Below are positions 24,466 to 33,017 of a DNA stretch of 37,939 nucleotides, in pieces (position 1 is the first letter of the stretch; each line of letters opens with the position of its first letter). Origin of the DNA: Scybalocola_A sp900557175. Its GTDB lineage: Bacteria > Bacillota > Clostridia > Lachnospirales > Lachnospiraceae. The translations under genes and the position numbers were made by a program. The stretch is taken from NCBI GenBank assembly GCA_937890745.1, contig CALADH010000060.1:1-37939 (forward strand), given 5' to 3'. The notes under the pieces are model-generated. The model ran no database searches and was not told where the DNA came from. It saw only the letters and a list, made by a program, of their open reading frames with translations.

Positions 24466-25413
24466 ATGAAGAAGCAAAAGTTATTGAAAACAGTGCTCAT
24501 TTCATCGGCTGCCATCGGCGCCGCTTGGGCTGTGAATAAAGCGATTTTTCATTATTCAACAATGCGAAAAATGTTATCTTCTGAACACGGCCATATTTAT
24601 AAATGGCGTTTTGGAAATATTTACTACAGAAAGAATGGCGAAGGGACGCCGCTTTTGCTTGTTCATGATTTGTCATGTGATGCTTCGGGATATGAATGGA
24701 AATATGTGGCAGATGAACTGGCAAAAAAACATACAGTATATGTCATTGATATGATTGGCTGCGGTCATTCGGATAAGCCAAAGATAACGTATACAAATTA
24801 TTTATATGTTCAGCTTCTCAACGAGTTTATCAAAGAAGTTATCAAAGGAAAGACAGATGTGATGACAAGCGGACGTGCATCTTCTTTAGCTGTCATGGCC
24901 TGTCATATGGAACCGGACTTATATAATAAGCTTGTGTTTGTAAATCCGCCGTCAGTCAGAGAAGCGGCAAAAACACCGGATTTTAAAAGTAAGCTTTTAA
25001 AATATGCTCTTTGTATGCCGGTTGCTGGTACATTTGTTTACAATATGTGTTTTACAAAAGCAATGACGGCAAAGCGGTTTGAGAAGAAATATATTTCAGA
25101 CGGAGAAAAGGTGCGGCAGGCAGATATTGAAGCTTATCATGAGGCGGCACATCTTGGAAAAACAGCGTCAAAGTATCTTTATGCCAGTATATTAAGTCAT
25201 TTTACAGAAGTTAATATTGTGCGGGCGCTGAAGGCGAGTGATCACAGTATGTTTATTATCGGCGGAGAAAAATGTGAAAATATAAAAGAAATTATGGAAG
25301 AATATACAATGCTGAATCCGGCCATTGAAGCAGTGACTGTGAAGGACAGCAGGGCGCTGATCCATGTGGAAAGACCGGAAAAAATTGTGGACAACTGTGC
25401 TGTGTTTCTGTAA
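24466..25413 (+). CDS. Membrane-anchored alpha/beta-hydrolase-fold protein, probably non-catalytic
   Basis: 315 aa. A hydrophobic N-terminal segment (about 7-26) likely anchors it in the membrane. The fold is recognisable from LLLVHDLSCDASGYEW (64-78), VIDMIGCGHSDKP (93-105) and a C-terminal HVERPEKIVDN with the expected His300. However, the nucleophile elbow reads G136-R-A-S-S140, with Ala138 where GxSxG has serine. The acid position reads IIGGEKC, with Cys270 where Asp is usual. It may therefore be a binding protein or use a shifted serine. SD GAGGTGG precedes the ATG. No partner is evident; it is followed by the DUF3881-like gene after 72 bp. Confidence 0.8.
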   Translation: MKKQKLLKTVLISSAAIGAAWAVNKAIFHYSTMRKMLSSEHGHIYKWRFGNIYYRKNGEGTPLLLVHDLSCDASGYEWKYVADELAKKHTVYVIDMIGCGHSDKPKITYTNYLYVQLLNEFIKEVIKGKTDVMTSGRASSLAVMACHMEPDLYNKLVFVNPPSVREAAKTPDFKSKLLKYALCMPVAGTFVYNMCFTKAMTAKRFEKKYISDGEKVRQADIEAYHEAAHLGKTASKYLYASILSHFTEVNIVRALKASDHSMFIIGGEKCENIKEIMEEYTMLNPAIEAVTVKDSRALIHVERPEKIVDNCAVFL

Positions 25414-25422
25414 GATTGTGGA

Positions 25423-25431
25423 TGATATAAT
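25423..25431 (+). promoter_or_regulatory. Extended -10 element before the DUF3881-like gene
   Basis: TGATATAAT: TATAAT at 25426-25431 with TG-N directly ahead; the -35 region is poor. It lies about 55 bp upstream of the start. Confidence 0.4.
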
Positions 25432-25485
25432 ATCGGTCAAAGTTTGAGAATAAAATAAGCAGAAGAAAGATTGAGAGGTGAGTCT

Positions 25486-26364
25486 ATGCACGATTATATG
25501 AGAGCCGTAGGCTTCAGTGAGATGGACAAAAGCGAATTGAGAAAGGTTATAAAGTCGGTCATAGATGAGCCGAAGTGTGAATATGCGACTGACGGCGAGG
25601 ATGCTGTGATTGCAGAGCGGTCAAAGGACGTTGGCGAGCGTATCGGAATTACAGTATGCGGTGAGTATGACAGGGATGGAAGCTTTGTGGAGGAATATTA
25701 TTTCCCATACTTAAGAGGTGACAGTATTTCGCTGACAAGCGATGTTTCAGTGGAAAAACATGCGGACAGAGATTCGTATGTGGGCATTGTTGAACAGATA
25801 AATCTTGGCGTTTCCCTTGCATTTTATTTGCTGAACAGAGTTGAATATGTAGATCATCGAAACTATGTGAAGCATGACACGGCAATGAAAGCGGTTTATT
25901 TATCGGCACTTTCAATTTCGGGAAAGGTACTTTTGCCAATGGAGGTTGATTTTGACCGTATTATAAAAGTGGCAAAAGCGAGAGAAAAGCGTGAAAGTCT
26001 GATGATGGCTGCAAAAGAGGGAAATGAGCAGGCTATTGAGAATCTGACGCTTGAAGATATCGACTTATTTTCAGCAGTGACAAAGGCGGCAAAAACGACC
26101 GATGTACTGACACTTGTGGAGACATGTTTTATGCCGTACAGCATTTCTTGCGATGAATATTCAATTGTCGGAAATATTCTTGAGGTTTTTGAAGTTGAAA
26201 ATAAACTGACAAAGGAGCCGCTTTATCGGCTCAAGATAGAGTGCAATGACTATATATTTGATGTCTGCATTAATAAAAAGGACCTTTGGGGAGATCCGGC
26301 ACCGACGAGGCGCTTCAGAGGCGTCATATGGATGCAGGGATATGTGGAGTTTGCAACAATATAG
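25486..26364 (+). CDS. DUF3881-like protein of unknown function
   Basis: 292 aa, soluble, acidic, without signal peptide. The N-terminus MHDYMRAVGFSEM, the central YYFPYLRGD and the SALSISGKVLLPM segment resemble what I recall of DUF3881 proteins, a family largely restricted to Lachnospiraceae and without an assigned function; this is recognition from memory, not a search. The ATG at 25486 is preferred because AGAGGTGAG lies just upstream; a TTG at 25471 would include that SD. The C-terminal part (about 215-290) reads like a small beta domain (IVGNILEVFEVENKLTKEPLYRLKIECND region). Confidence 0.75.
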   Translation: MHDYMRAVGFSEMDKSELRKVIKSVIDEPKCEYATDGEDAVIAERSKDVGERIGITVCGEYDRDGSFVEEYYFPYLRGDSISLTSDVSVEKHADRDSYVGIVEQINLGVSLAFYLLNRVEYVDHRNYVKHDTAMKAVYLSALSISGKVLLPMEVDFDRIIKVAKAREKRESLMMAAKEGNEQAIENLTLEDIDLFSAVTKAAKTTDVLTLVETCFMPYSISCDEYSIVGNILEVFEVENKLTKEPLYRLKIECNDYIFDVCINKKDLWGDPAPTRRFRGVIWMQGYVEFATI

Positions 26365-26515
26365 GCAGCAAAAGCAAGTGGATTTTTTTACTGAATTTCA
26401 GAAATATGGGGGATGCGTATCATTTTTTGCTTGATTTTCATGAGTTTATGGGGATTTAGTGGGAAAAGAAGATGATAATGACTTTGAAATAGTAAGTAAA
26501 GTGGGAAAAGCTGAA

Positions 26516-27367
26516 ATGAGCAGTCAATATAATGTGTATACAAAAAATAGTGAACAAGCACAGCCGTTATGTTTTTATACATGCGGCTGTCTTGTCAGTG
26601 AAGTCGGCTTTATTCATGTCCACAGGGTGTTGGATATGGATGTACTGATTTTTGTTCAGGAGGGTACGCTGTATATTACAAAAGACGGCACGGAATTTGT
26701 TGTTAATCAAGACGAGTATATTCTTCTTGAAGCGGGCAGTGAGCATTGGGGAACAAGAATGCAGAAAGGTCCGCTTTCGTATATGTGGGTGCATTTTGCT
26801 GCGCCGAAAATACGAAGTACATCGATACCGGATGAGAATTTTGAGTATATCATACCGGAATATAAAAAAGCTTCAAATCCGCAGCGTATTCATCTGCTTT
26901 TCAGGCAGCTTCTCGATTTTCAAAGGCATGAGTCGCCGTATTCAAAAAATATACTGCCGTGTGCGCTGGAACTGCTTTTGATGGAAATGACGCAGCAGTG
27001 TCTTGATGAGAAATATTCTTTTAAAGAAATGTCATCGAAAATTTATAATATATGTCAGTGGATTAAATCGAATTGTCAGGGGAAACTTAATGCCGGTGTT
27101 ATTGCCGGGCACTTTCATTATAATGCGGAATATCTTTCATTGCTTTTTAAAAAAGAAACCGGATATACGCTGATTCAATATTTAAACCGCACGCGGACTG
27201 AAGTGGCAAAGCGGCTTTTGGAGACAGATGGCATTACAGTCAAAGAAACCGCCTATTCCAGCGGTTTCTCCGACGAAAAATATTTTATGCGTATGTTTAA
27301 AAAACAGGAGGGCATGACACCCTTAGAGTATAGAGAGGCTTTCAGAAAACATAGCATTAATTGTTAG
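26516..27367 (+). CDS. AraC-family transcriptional regulator
   Basis: 283 aa. The N-terminal half is a cupin-like sensor (VLIFVQEGTLYITKDG, LLEAGSEHWG), and the C-terminal about 100 residues form the double helix-turn-helix of AraC/XylS proteins, with FHYNAEYLSLLFKKETG and ETAYSSGFSDEKYFMRMFKKQEGMTPLEYR. The sensor usually binds a sugar. I chose the ATG at 26516, giving a typical N-terminus; the frame is open from a GTG at 26459, which would add 19 residues with no family resemblance. Its last 11 bp overlap the end of the convergent glycosidase gene, a plausible target. Confidence 0.9.
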   Translation: MSSQYNVYTKNSEQAQPLCFYTCGCLVSEVGFIHVHRVLDMDVLIFVQEGTLYITKDGTEFVVNQDEYILLEAGSEHWGTRMQKGPLSYMWVHFAAPKIRSTSIPDENFEYIIPEYKKASNPQRIHLLFRQLLDFQRHESPYSKNILPCALELLLMEMTQQCLDEKYSFKEMSSKIYNICQWIKSNCQGKLNAGVIAGHFHYNAEYLSLLFKKETGYTLIQYLNRTRTEVAKRLLETDGITVKETAYSSGFSDEKYFMRMFKKQEGMTPLEYREAFRKHSINC

Positions 27368-29180
27368 GAGATGTCTTTTCTGAAAAATAAACTGTGTAGG
27401 TTTCGTCTGTGACATCATAAAGCGGCTTGAAAGTGATGTTTTCAGGCTGTCCCTTTGTAATATATTCGTTTTGTTTCCATGGAAAGGTGCCATATGTATG
27501 CTCAATCTGAGGTACAAAGATGCTTTCAGGATTGTTAAAGTCTCCGCGAAGGCTGCAGTCCTTGTCTATCATGCCGGCAAGGACGATCGGACCATCCACG
27601 GCGGCTGCAAGATACGGCATATCTTCAAGACGTTCCATCTTAATTTCACTTCCAAATAGTATGCTTACTGTATCATTCTCCCATGTTTTTGAAATGTTGA
27701 TATAACCGTTTTCAACGGTATAATTGGCTGGTATATTGTTAATTATAACAGTTACTTGCGATTTTGCCCATTTCGGCAGACGGAAGGAAAGTGTCAGCGG
27801 CACCTTTTTATCGCAGTCAATGTTAAATTTGATTGACCAACGGGACATTGTGCCGTCAGAATGTTCATCAAAGAATGTCTGACTGTTATAGTTTTTCATA
27901 TCTGTTGTCTGGCGGATATGGAGCGTCGCGCTGCTGATATTTATATCAGCCTTTGATGGGATATATTGACTTATGTAGAGTTTATTTTTGTCTGTAAAAT
28001 AAATCAGGTCGTTGTAAAGCGTCTGTGCCTGCACCATAGTACCGTGACAGCACCAAAAGTCGTGGGTTTTGCTTCCCCATTTCTTTTTTGAACCTTGTTT
28101 CAGAGGAAGAAAATAGGTTGGCATTCCGGTGACTGAATTTTGCTGGGCAAGAAAGCCGTTATAGAGACAGCGTTCAATGTAGTCTGCATATTCAGTATTT
28201 CCGGTCCATTTGTAAAGATAATCGGCGGTGCGGACGAGATTATATACGGTACAAAATTCCTGATTATTATTTCCAAGAAAACGTCCCGGCATGTGAGGCA
28301 TAATCCAAAATTCCCCGGAATTAACACCGCTTGTGGCATAATGGCCTCTGTCGGTCACGGCACATTTATAGAAGGCTTCTGTGCGTTTTTTCCATATTTC
28401 ATCGCCTGTAACTTCATACATCCGGGCGCAGCCGTGTGCCAGCGGAATACCTGCATTTGAGTGGTCATATGTCAGGGCGTCCCCGCCTTTGTCAAGAATA
28501 TCAAAAACGTGGTTTTTGCTGTAGCGCAGGGCGAGTGTCATATATTTCTCATCGCCGGTGATACTGTATAAATCAGTCCATACTTCCAGCATACCGCCCT
28601 GTTCGCCTTTATAAATTGCGTCAGGGTTTCTTTTGAGCATTTCATCTGTCCAACGCATATACCAGTCTGCAAGACGGCTTACAACGTCGAGTGCGGTTTG
28701 ATTGCCTGTAAATTTGTAAGTGTCTGTAAGTCCCATGACTGTTTTGTGCATGACATACTGGGGTGACCATACGTATTGGTCTCTTGCAATCATATCAAAA
28801 TACTTTTCAGGAATAGAGCCAATCCACTGACCGCCGTTTAACTGTTGACAGCGGGCAAGTTCGTTTATAATTTTATCAAGCTTGGCCTTAAGCTCGATAT
28901 CATTTTCAGATGCACAAAATGCTGCGGCCGCAGAAAGCCAGTGTCCGAGAAAGTGACCTCGCAGATGGCATATCGGTGCTTCCCACCCCCAGTGGAGTTT
29001 TGCCAAAGCCGGATCGTCCACAACCTGAAGTCCAGGCATTACAATACCGGCTTCAAGATAGAAATTTTGAAGAAGACACGTCGAATCAAGGCTGAAAAGA
29101 TAATTTCTGTTTAATAATGCTCTTTCCTGAAAAAGTCCCGGAAGAAGGGAAATATGGTGTCTGTCTGCTTTTTTTAACAT
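27357..29180 (-). CDS. GH127/DUF1680-type beta-L-arabinofuranosidase
   Basis: 607 aa, no signal peptide, so intracellular. It has the (alpha/alpha)6-barrel DUF1680 pattern: WEAPICHLRGHFLGHWLSA near 65-83 and many helical repeats. The metal/nucleophile cluster known from Bifidobacterium HypBA1 (Glu338, Cys340, Cys417, Cys418) is matched by Glu308, Cys310, Cys377 and Cys378 (QEFC and FWCCHG). Glu290 in SGEFW fits the acid/base Glu322. It therefore likely uses cysteine as nucleophile to release L-arabinofuranose. GH146 and related families share this signature, so substrate is uncertain. SD GGAGG precedes the ATG. No transporter lies beside it. Confidence 0.88.
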   Translation of the reverse strand: MLKKADRHHISLLPGLFQERALLNRNYLFSLDSTCLLQNFYLEAGIVMPGLQVVDDPALAKLHWGWEAPICHLRGHFLGHWLSAAAAFCASENDIELKAKLDKIINELARCQQLNGGQWIGSIPEKYFDMIARDQYVWSPQYVMHKTVMGLTDTYKFTGNQTALDVVSRLADWYMRWTDEMLKRNPDAIYKGEQGGMLEVWTDLYSITGDEKYMTLALRYSKNHVFDILDKGGDALTYDHSNAGIPLAHGCARMYEVTGDEIWKKRTEAFYKCAVTDRGHYATSGVNSGEFWIMPHMPGRFLGNNNQEFCTVYNLVRTADYLYKWTGNTEYADYIERCLYNGFLAQQNSVTGMPTYFLPLKQGSKKKWGSKTHDFWCCHGTMVQAQTLYNDLIYFTDKNKLYISQYIPSKADINISSATLHIRQTTDMKNYNSQTFFDEHSDGTMSRWSIKFNIDCDKKVPLTLSFRLPKWAKSQVTVIINNIPANYTVENGYINISKTWENDTVSILFGSEIKMERLEDMPYLAAAVDGPIVLAGMIDKDCSLRGDFNNPESIFVPQIEHTYGTFPWKQNEYITKGQPENITFKPLYDVTDETYTVYFSEKTSPNN

Positions 29181-29203
29181 GATGTAAAACCTCCGAATTT
29201 ATG

Positions 29204-29232
29204 ATAATAGATAAGTTTCGGCAACAAAACAA
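29204..29232 (-). promoter_or_regulatory. Possible promoter of the GH127-type gene
   Basis: Minus strand TTGTTT (29227-29232), a 17-bp spacer and TATTAT (29204-29209), about 24 bp ahead of the start, with an SD between them. A leader this short leaves little room for RNA control. Confidence 0.4.
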
Positions 29233-29354
29233 AGTGTTCCGATATGTATATATTTTAAGTCATATATACGTGTTTTCAAGTGGACAAAATCCGAGAAATT
29301 ATGGACAAAACAGAAATATATATTTCGGGGATGCTGGATTTTTATAAAAATTTC

Positions 29355-29384
29355 TTGACAGTGGAAGTGTTCATCATATAGAAT
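29355..29384 (+). promoter_or_regulatory. Promoter of the riboswitch-CNNM unit
   Basis: A perfect TTGACA (29355-29360), an 18-bp spacer and TAGAAT (29379-29384). Transcription should start near 29391, at the first base of the riboswitch P1 stem. Confidence 0.8.
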
Positions 29385-29390
29385 GTAGGA

Positions 29391-29514
29391 AATAAAGGGG
29401 AGTAGTTAGCATAGCTTCTATGTGATATAATCGTCAGTACGTTGATACTCAACCGGTTATATATGAAATAGCGAGACTTTTATTCTGTTTTTGATGGAAT
29501 AAAGGTCTTTTTTT
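29391..29514 (+). promoter_or_regulatory. yybP-ykoY (Mn2+) riboswitch with terminator switch
   Basis: Conserved elements in order: GGGGAGTAG (29397-29405), CGTCAGTACG (29432-29441) and GCGAGACTTT (29471-29480). The first and last close P1: AATAAAGG (29391-29398) with CTTTTATT (29477-29484). A terminator uses the same 3' strand, AGACTTTTATTC (29474-29485) with GAATAAAGGTCT (29497-29508), followed by seven T's from 29508. P1 and the terminator cannot form together, so ligand-stabilised P1 would let transcription continue: an ON switch. The family is known to sense Mn2+. Confidence 0.87.
29474..29514 (+). terminator. Intrinsic terminator of the Mn2+ riboswitch
   Basis: A 12-bp stem with one G-U pair, an 11-nt loop and a T-run. 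Its 3' arm repeats the AATAAAGG of the aptamer's 5' P1 strand, which makes it a direct competitor. Confidence 0.88.
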
Positions 29515-29617
29515 ATGACATAGAAATTGTTTTATAATTATTCTGTCCTTTTATGTATCGGCGCATAAGCCGTTCTAATTACAGGAGAATCAGATAAAAA
29601 AGAAGGAGTGGTTTTAA

Positions 29618-30931
29618 TTGGATTCGATTCCCCAACAGATTTTGTTACAGGTTGTTTTGATTTTGCTTAATGCATTTTTTGCATCGGCGGAGATTGCGGT
29701 ATTGTCTTTGAATGTGCCGATGCTAAGAAAGCAGGCGGAGAGCGGCGATAAAAAGGCGAAGCTGCTTTTGAAAATGTCGGATGAGCCGTCGGGCTTTTTG
29801 TCGACGATACAGGTCGGTATTACGATGGCGGGCTTTTTGGGCAGTGCCTTTGCGGCAGAAAATTTTGCAGGCTATATTGTCGACTGGATTTACTATGATA
29901 TTGGCTTTACGGCGATAGGTCTGTCGGCATTAAATACAATAGCCGTTATTTTGGTGACAATTATTCTTGCATATTTTACGCTTATATTCGGTGAGCTTGT
30001 GCCGAAACGTATTGCTATGCAGAAAGCCAATGAGGTGGCAAGACTTTCGTGCCGTGTGATCAGCGGTATTGCGTTTGTAATGAAGCCGGTGATTGTATTT
30101 TTATCATTTTCAACAAATGCAGTGCTTAAGCTTCTTCATATGAAAACGGAGGCTTCCGAAGATGCTGTGACAGAGGATGAAATTCGCCTTATGGTTGATC
30201 TCGGTGAAGAAAATGGTATTTTGGATGCGCGGGAAAAAGAGTGGATTCAAAATGTTTTTAAGCTGGATGATATGACTGTTAAAAATATTATGACACACAG
30301 CAGTGAGGTTGTGTCTGTTTCTGCCAATGAAAATCTGGAAGATATCGGGCAATTAATTGAGACAAGCGGGTGTTCAAGATTTCCTGTTTATGATAAAAAT
30401 GAAAATGATGTTGTCGGTATTCTTCATGCAAAGGATTTCTTTATCGGCATGCGAAAGGAAAGAAATCTTACAGAAATGCTGCGCCCGGCTTATTTTGTGC
30501 CGGAAAATTTGTCGGCAGATATTCTGCTTAAGGACATGCAAAAGAAAAAACTTCATTTTGCCGTCGTCATTGATGAGTTTGGAGAAATCTGCGGTATTGT
30601 GACGATGGAGGATCTGATAGAGGAGATTGTCGGAAATATTTATGACGAGCATGATGCCAATGAGCCGCAGACGGTTGTAAGGCTTCGGGAAGGCCGTTGG
30701 CAGATTAGAGGAAATATTGATATTGATGAGCTGCGGGCGCTGACGGGCATTCCTATAAATCCGAATAAAAATTATGATACATTAAACGGCTTTGTTTATT
30801 TTTATAAAAACGGTGTGCCGAAAGACGGCGAGGTTTTTGATATACAGATTGAAAACTATAAGCTGTGCGTTAGGGAAATTAGAAATAGAGCTGTGGCGGA
30901 TGTCGTGATAATAAGAGAGCAATCCGTATAA
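29618..30931 (+). CDS. CNNM/CorC-family (HlyC-type) metal transporter
   Basis: 437 aa. The DUF21/CNNM membrane domain has helices at about 8-30, 60-80, 95-120 and 140-165, with the conserved GELVPK at 125-130. It is followed by a pair of CBS domains (about 205-325) and a C-terminal CorC_HlyC domain (about 345-425). Related proteins move Mg2+, Co2+ or other divalent cations, mostly outward; the old name hemolysin is misleading. The TTG start at 29618 follows AAGGAG at 10 nt. Control by an Mn2+ riboswitch suggests manganese efflux here. Confidence 0.92.
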   Translation: MDSIPQQILLQVVLILLNAFFASAEIAVLSLNVPMLRKQAESGDKKAKLLLKMSDEPSGFLSTIQVGITMAGFLGSAFAAENFAGYIVDWIYYDIGFTAIGLSALNTIAVILVTIILAYFTLIFGELVPKRIAMQKANEVARLSCRVISGIAFVMKPVIVFLSFSTNAVLKLLHMKTEASEDAVTEDEIRLMVDLGEENGILDAREKEWIQNVFKLDDMTVKNIMTHSSEVVSVSANENLEDIGQLIETSGCSRFPVYDKNENDVVGILHAKDFFIGMRKERNLTEMLRPAYFVPENLSADILLKDMQKKKLHFAVVIDEFGEICGIVTMEDLIEEIVGNIYDEHDANEPQTVVRLREGRWQIRGNIDIDELRALTGIPINPNKNYDTLNGFVYFYKNGVPKDGEVFDIQIENYKLCVREIRNRAVADVVIIREQSV

Positions 30932-31010
30932 TTTTAAATGATGATGTTGTAGCTATTTAACCCTTATTGACAATGAAACAACAGAGTCTACGCTTCGTAG
31001 ACTAAATTAG

Positions 31011-31043
31011 AACAGCCGGTATATTGCAGTATGCCGGCTGTTT
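31011..31043 (+). terminator. Probable terminator after the CNNM gene
   Basis: AACAGCCGGTATA (31011-31023) pairs with TATGCCGGCTGTT (31030-31042) with one G-U, around a 6-nt loop, followed by only a short TTT overlap. A second hairpin, AGTCTACG (30985-30992) with CGTAGACT (30996-31003), lies just upstream and lacks a T-run; it could be an operator for the next gene. Confidence 0.5.
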
Positions 31044-31053
31044 GCTGTATGAT
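31024..31053 (+). promoter_or_regulatory. Weak promoter candidate for the HTH membrane regulator
   Basis: TTGCAG (31024-31029), an 18-bp spacer and TATGAT (31048-31053). The -35 lies in the loop of the preceding terminator hairpin. The start codon is 36 bp downstream. Confidence 0.35.
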
Positions 31054-31088
31054 AGAGGCATAGACAACAAGGAAAAGAGGTGGCTTTT

Positions 31089-33005
31089 ATGGATGCAGAT
31101 AAAACAGGAAAATTTATTGCTGCATGCCGTAAGGCAAAGGGATTGACACAAAAAGCGCTGGCAGAGAAGCTTGGCGTTACAAATAAGGCAGTGTCAAAAT
31201 GGGAAACCGGACAGGGAATGCCGGACATTAGTATATTGACACAGCTGGCACATGTATTGGATGTTTCTGTCGATGCGCTTTTAAACGGCAGGGCAGAGGC
31301 TTGCAGCGAGCCGGCCGCTGAACCGGAAAATGTACGGAAAAAGAAGCGGCGCGTGACTGCAGGTAATATTGCGGGCGGAATTTTGATTGCTGTGACCGTA
31401 TATCTTTTGGCAATTCAGTGTATGTATCCTGTTTTTAAAAAGACATTTGGGATGGAATATATATGGAACGTGCTTTTTTATATGATTAATGGTGTGATAT
31501 TGCTTTTTATTTTTGCAGGAGGCGTATACATCAAGAAAATACGACCGATTTTTATGAAAAAGGCGGTTGTCGCAATTTTGGCAGTGCTTTTCTTTGCTAA
31601 TGGTGCAGCAGCATTTGTTTTTAATGATGGTGTTCAAAGTTTTGTCAGTCTGTCGCCGGATTTAGGAGCGCTTACAGTCGTTAAAAAGGATAAAAACGGG
31701 CGGACAACGGTTTATGAAAAAAGTGAGGTTCCGTTTGTGAAGCCGGTTGATACATTGCCGTTTACGATGAGCGGAAAGCCGAAGCTTCAGTGGCTCGCCG
31801 ATGATGTCTGTGCTGTGACATATAAATCACCGGATGATGGCGGCACGCATCAGTATGTTGTCACCTACGGCGACAGGGGCGGTGCAGTCAGCTACTATTA
31901 TGTTTGGAATGCGGCACTCGGAAACTGGAGGGCACAGGGAAAATTTACAGATTATTCAATCGAATTTCGTGACGGCAGTGAAGGCGGCGTCTATTTGCAT
32001 ACGCCGGACGGCGATGAGTATTACAACTATGACGATTGCCTTCAGTACGGCACACTGGCTGTTGTATTTCCGAGGGAAAATCCGAAATGGACGGTTGTGC
32101 TTAACAATGACTGTGAAATTGATGCCGGAACGGATTTGATTAAGGACGGCGGCACAATGACACTTTGCAGAATCAGTATGGACGATACGGCGCCGATTGT
32201 AATGGAAAGAAGTGAGGTGCCAAAGCAGGAGGTGCCGATGCTTTCGGCTTTGAAATCAGATTATTATATAAATGGGGAAAGTCTTTCGTTTACGGGGGAT
32301 TACGGTGAAACATGGATTGATTCCGGACTGACAGCGCAGCAGCTTTCGGAAACACTTGAGGTATATCGAAAGGGAAATTTTCTGGCAGAGGGGAGTTTTT
32401 ACTCAGACGGCGACGGATTGACAGCATTTTTTTATGGAAAAACACCGACGCTGCGCATCACAAAGGATAACGGGGCAACGTGGACAGACTATAGCTTTGA
32501 CAGGGAAATGCCTCGGACAGTGACGCGCCGCTGTGTCAGATTTTTGGATAAGAAAAACGGATACGCAGCCATTGGTACAGATTGGTCGATGGGAACAGGC
32601 GAGGCACTTTATCTTTACTGGACACACGACGGCGGAAAAACGTGGGATGAATATCCGCTGCCGACGGTGGATGGTGAGATGCTTGGCGCAATTGCCTTTG
32701 CTGATGAGAAGAACGGAATTGTGACAATGCAGCGTATGACGCCTGAGGATCCATGGCTTGTGACTTATTTTACCGAAGATTGTGGAAAAACTTTTAAAAA
32801 ATTAGAACTCCCGTGGAAAAATATCCCGTCTGAGATTACATACCTGACACGTGTAGATGACCTTGCTTATGAAAACGGAAAGTATATTTTGACCATGGGA
32901 CAGGGTGATTCAGAGGATAAAAAGGTGCGCTTTATAAGCGACAGCCTGTCGGAGGGATGGATCCTTGATGAGGTTTACACAGGCGCAGTGCACACTTACG
33001 GATAA
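31089..33005 (+). CDS. XRE-type HTH, three-TM, Asp-box domain membrane regulator
   Basis: 638 aa with an unusual order. An XRE/Cro-C1 helix-turn-helix (about 8-65: LTQKALAEKLGVTNKAVSKWE) is followed by a basic linker, three hydrophobic helices (about 91-113, 124-146 and 155-177) and a long, presumably extracytoplasmic C-terminal part. That part contains four Asp-box motifs of type [ST]-x-D-x-G-x-T-[WF] at about 402-409, 458-465, 512-519 and 562-569 (for example THDGGKTW), as in sialidase-like beta-propellers. It could be a one-component sensor binding DNA from the membrane. No ligand can be assigned. The ATG at 31089 with an AGAGG SD is preferred over an upstream GTG at 31080. Confidence 0.85.
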   Translation: MDADKTGKFIAACRKAKGLTQKALAEKLGVTNKAVSKWETGQGMPDISILTQLAHVLDVSVDALLNGRAEACSEPAAEPENVRKKKRRVTAGNIAGGILIAVTVYLLAIQCMYPVFKKTFGMEYIWNVLFYMINGVILLFIFAGGVYIKKIRPIFMKKAVVAILAVLFFANGAAAFVFNDGVQSFVSLSPDLGALTVVKKDKNGRTTVYEKSEVPFVKPVDTLPFTMSGKPKLQWLADDVCAVTYKSPDDGGTHQYVVTYGDRGGAVSYYYVWNAALGNWRAQGKFTDYSIEFRDGSEGGVYLHTPDGDEYYNYDDCLQYGTLAVVFPRENPKWTVVLNNDCEIDAGTDLIKDGGTMTLCRISMDDTAPIVMERSEVPKQEVPMLSALKSDYYINGESLSFTGDYGETWIDSGLTAQQLSETLEVYRKGNFLAEGSFYSDGDGLTAFFYGKTPTLRITKDNGATWTDYSFDREMPRTVTRRCVRFLDKKNGYAAIGTDWSMGTGEALYLYWTHDGGKTWDEYPLPTVDGEMLGAIAFADEKNGIVTMQRMTPEDPWLVTYFTEDCGKTFKKLELPWKNIPSEITYLTRVDDLAYENGKYILTMGQGDSEDKKVRFISDSLSEGWILDEVYTGAVHTYG

Positions 33006-33017
33006 GTGGACTGTGTT

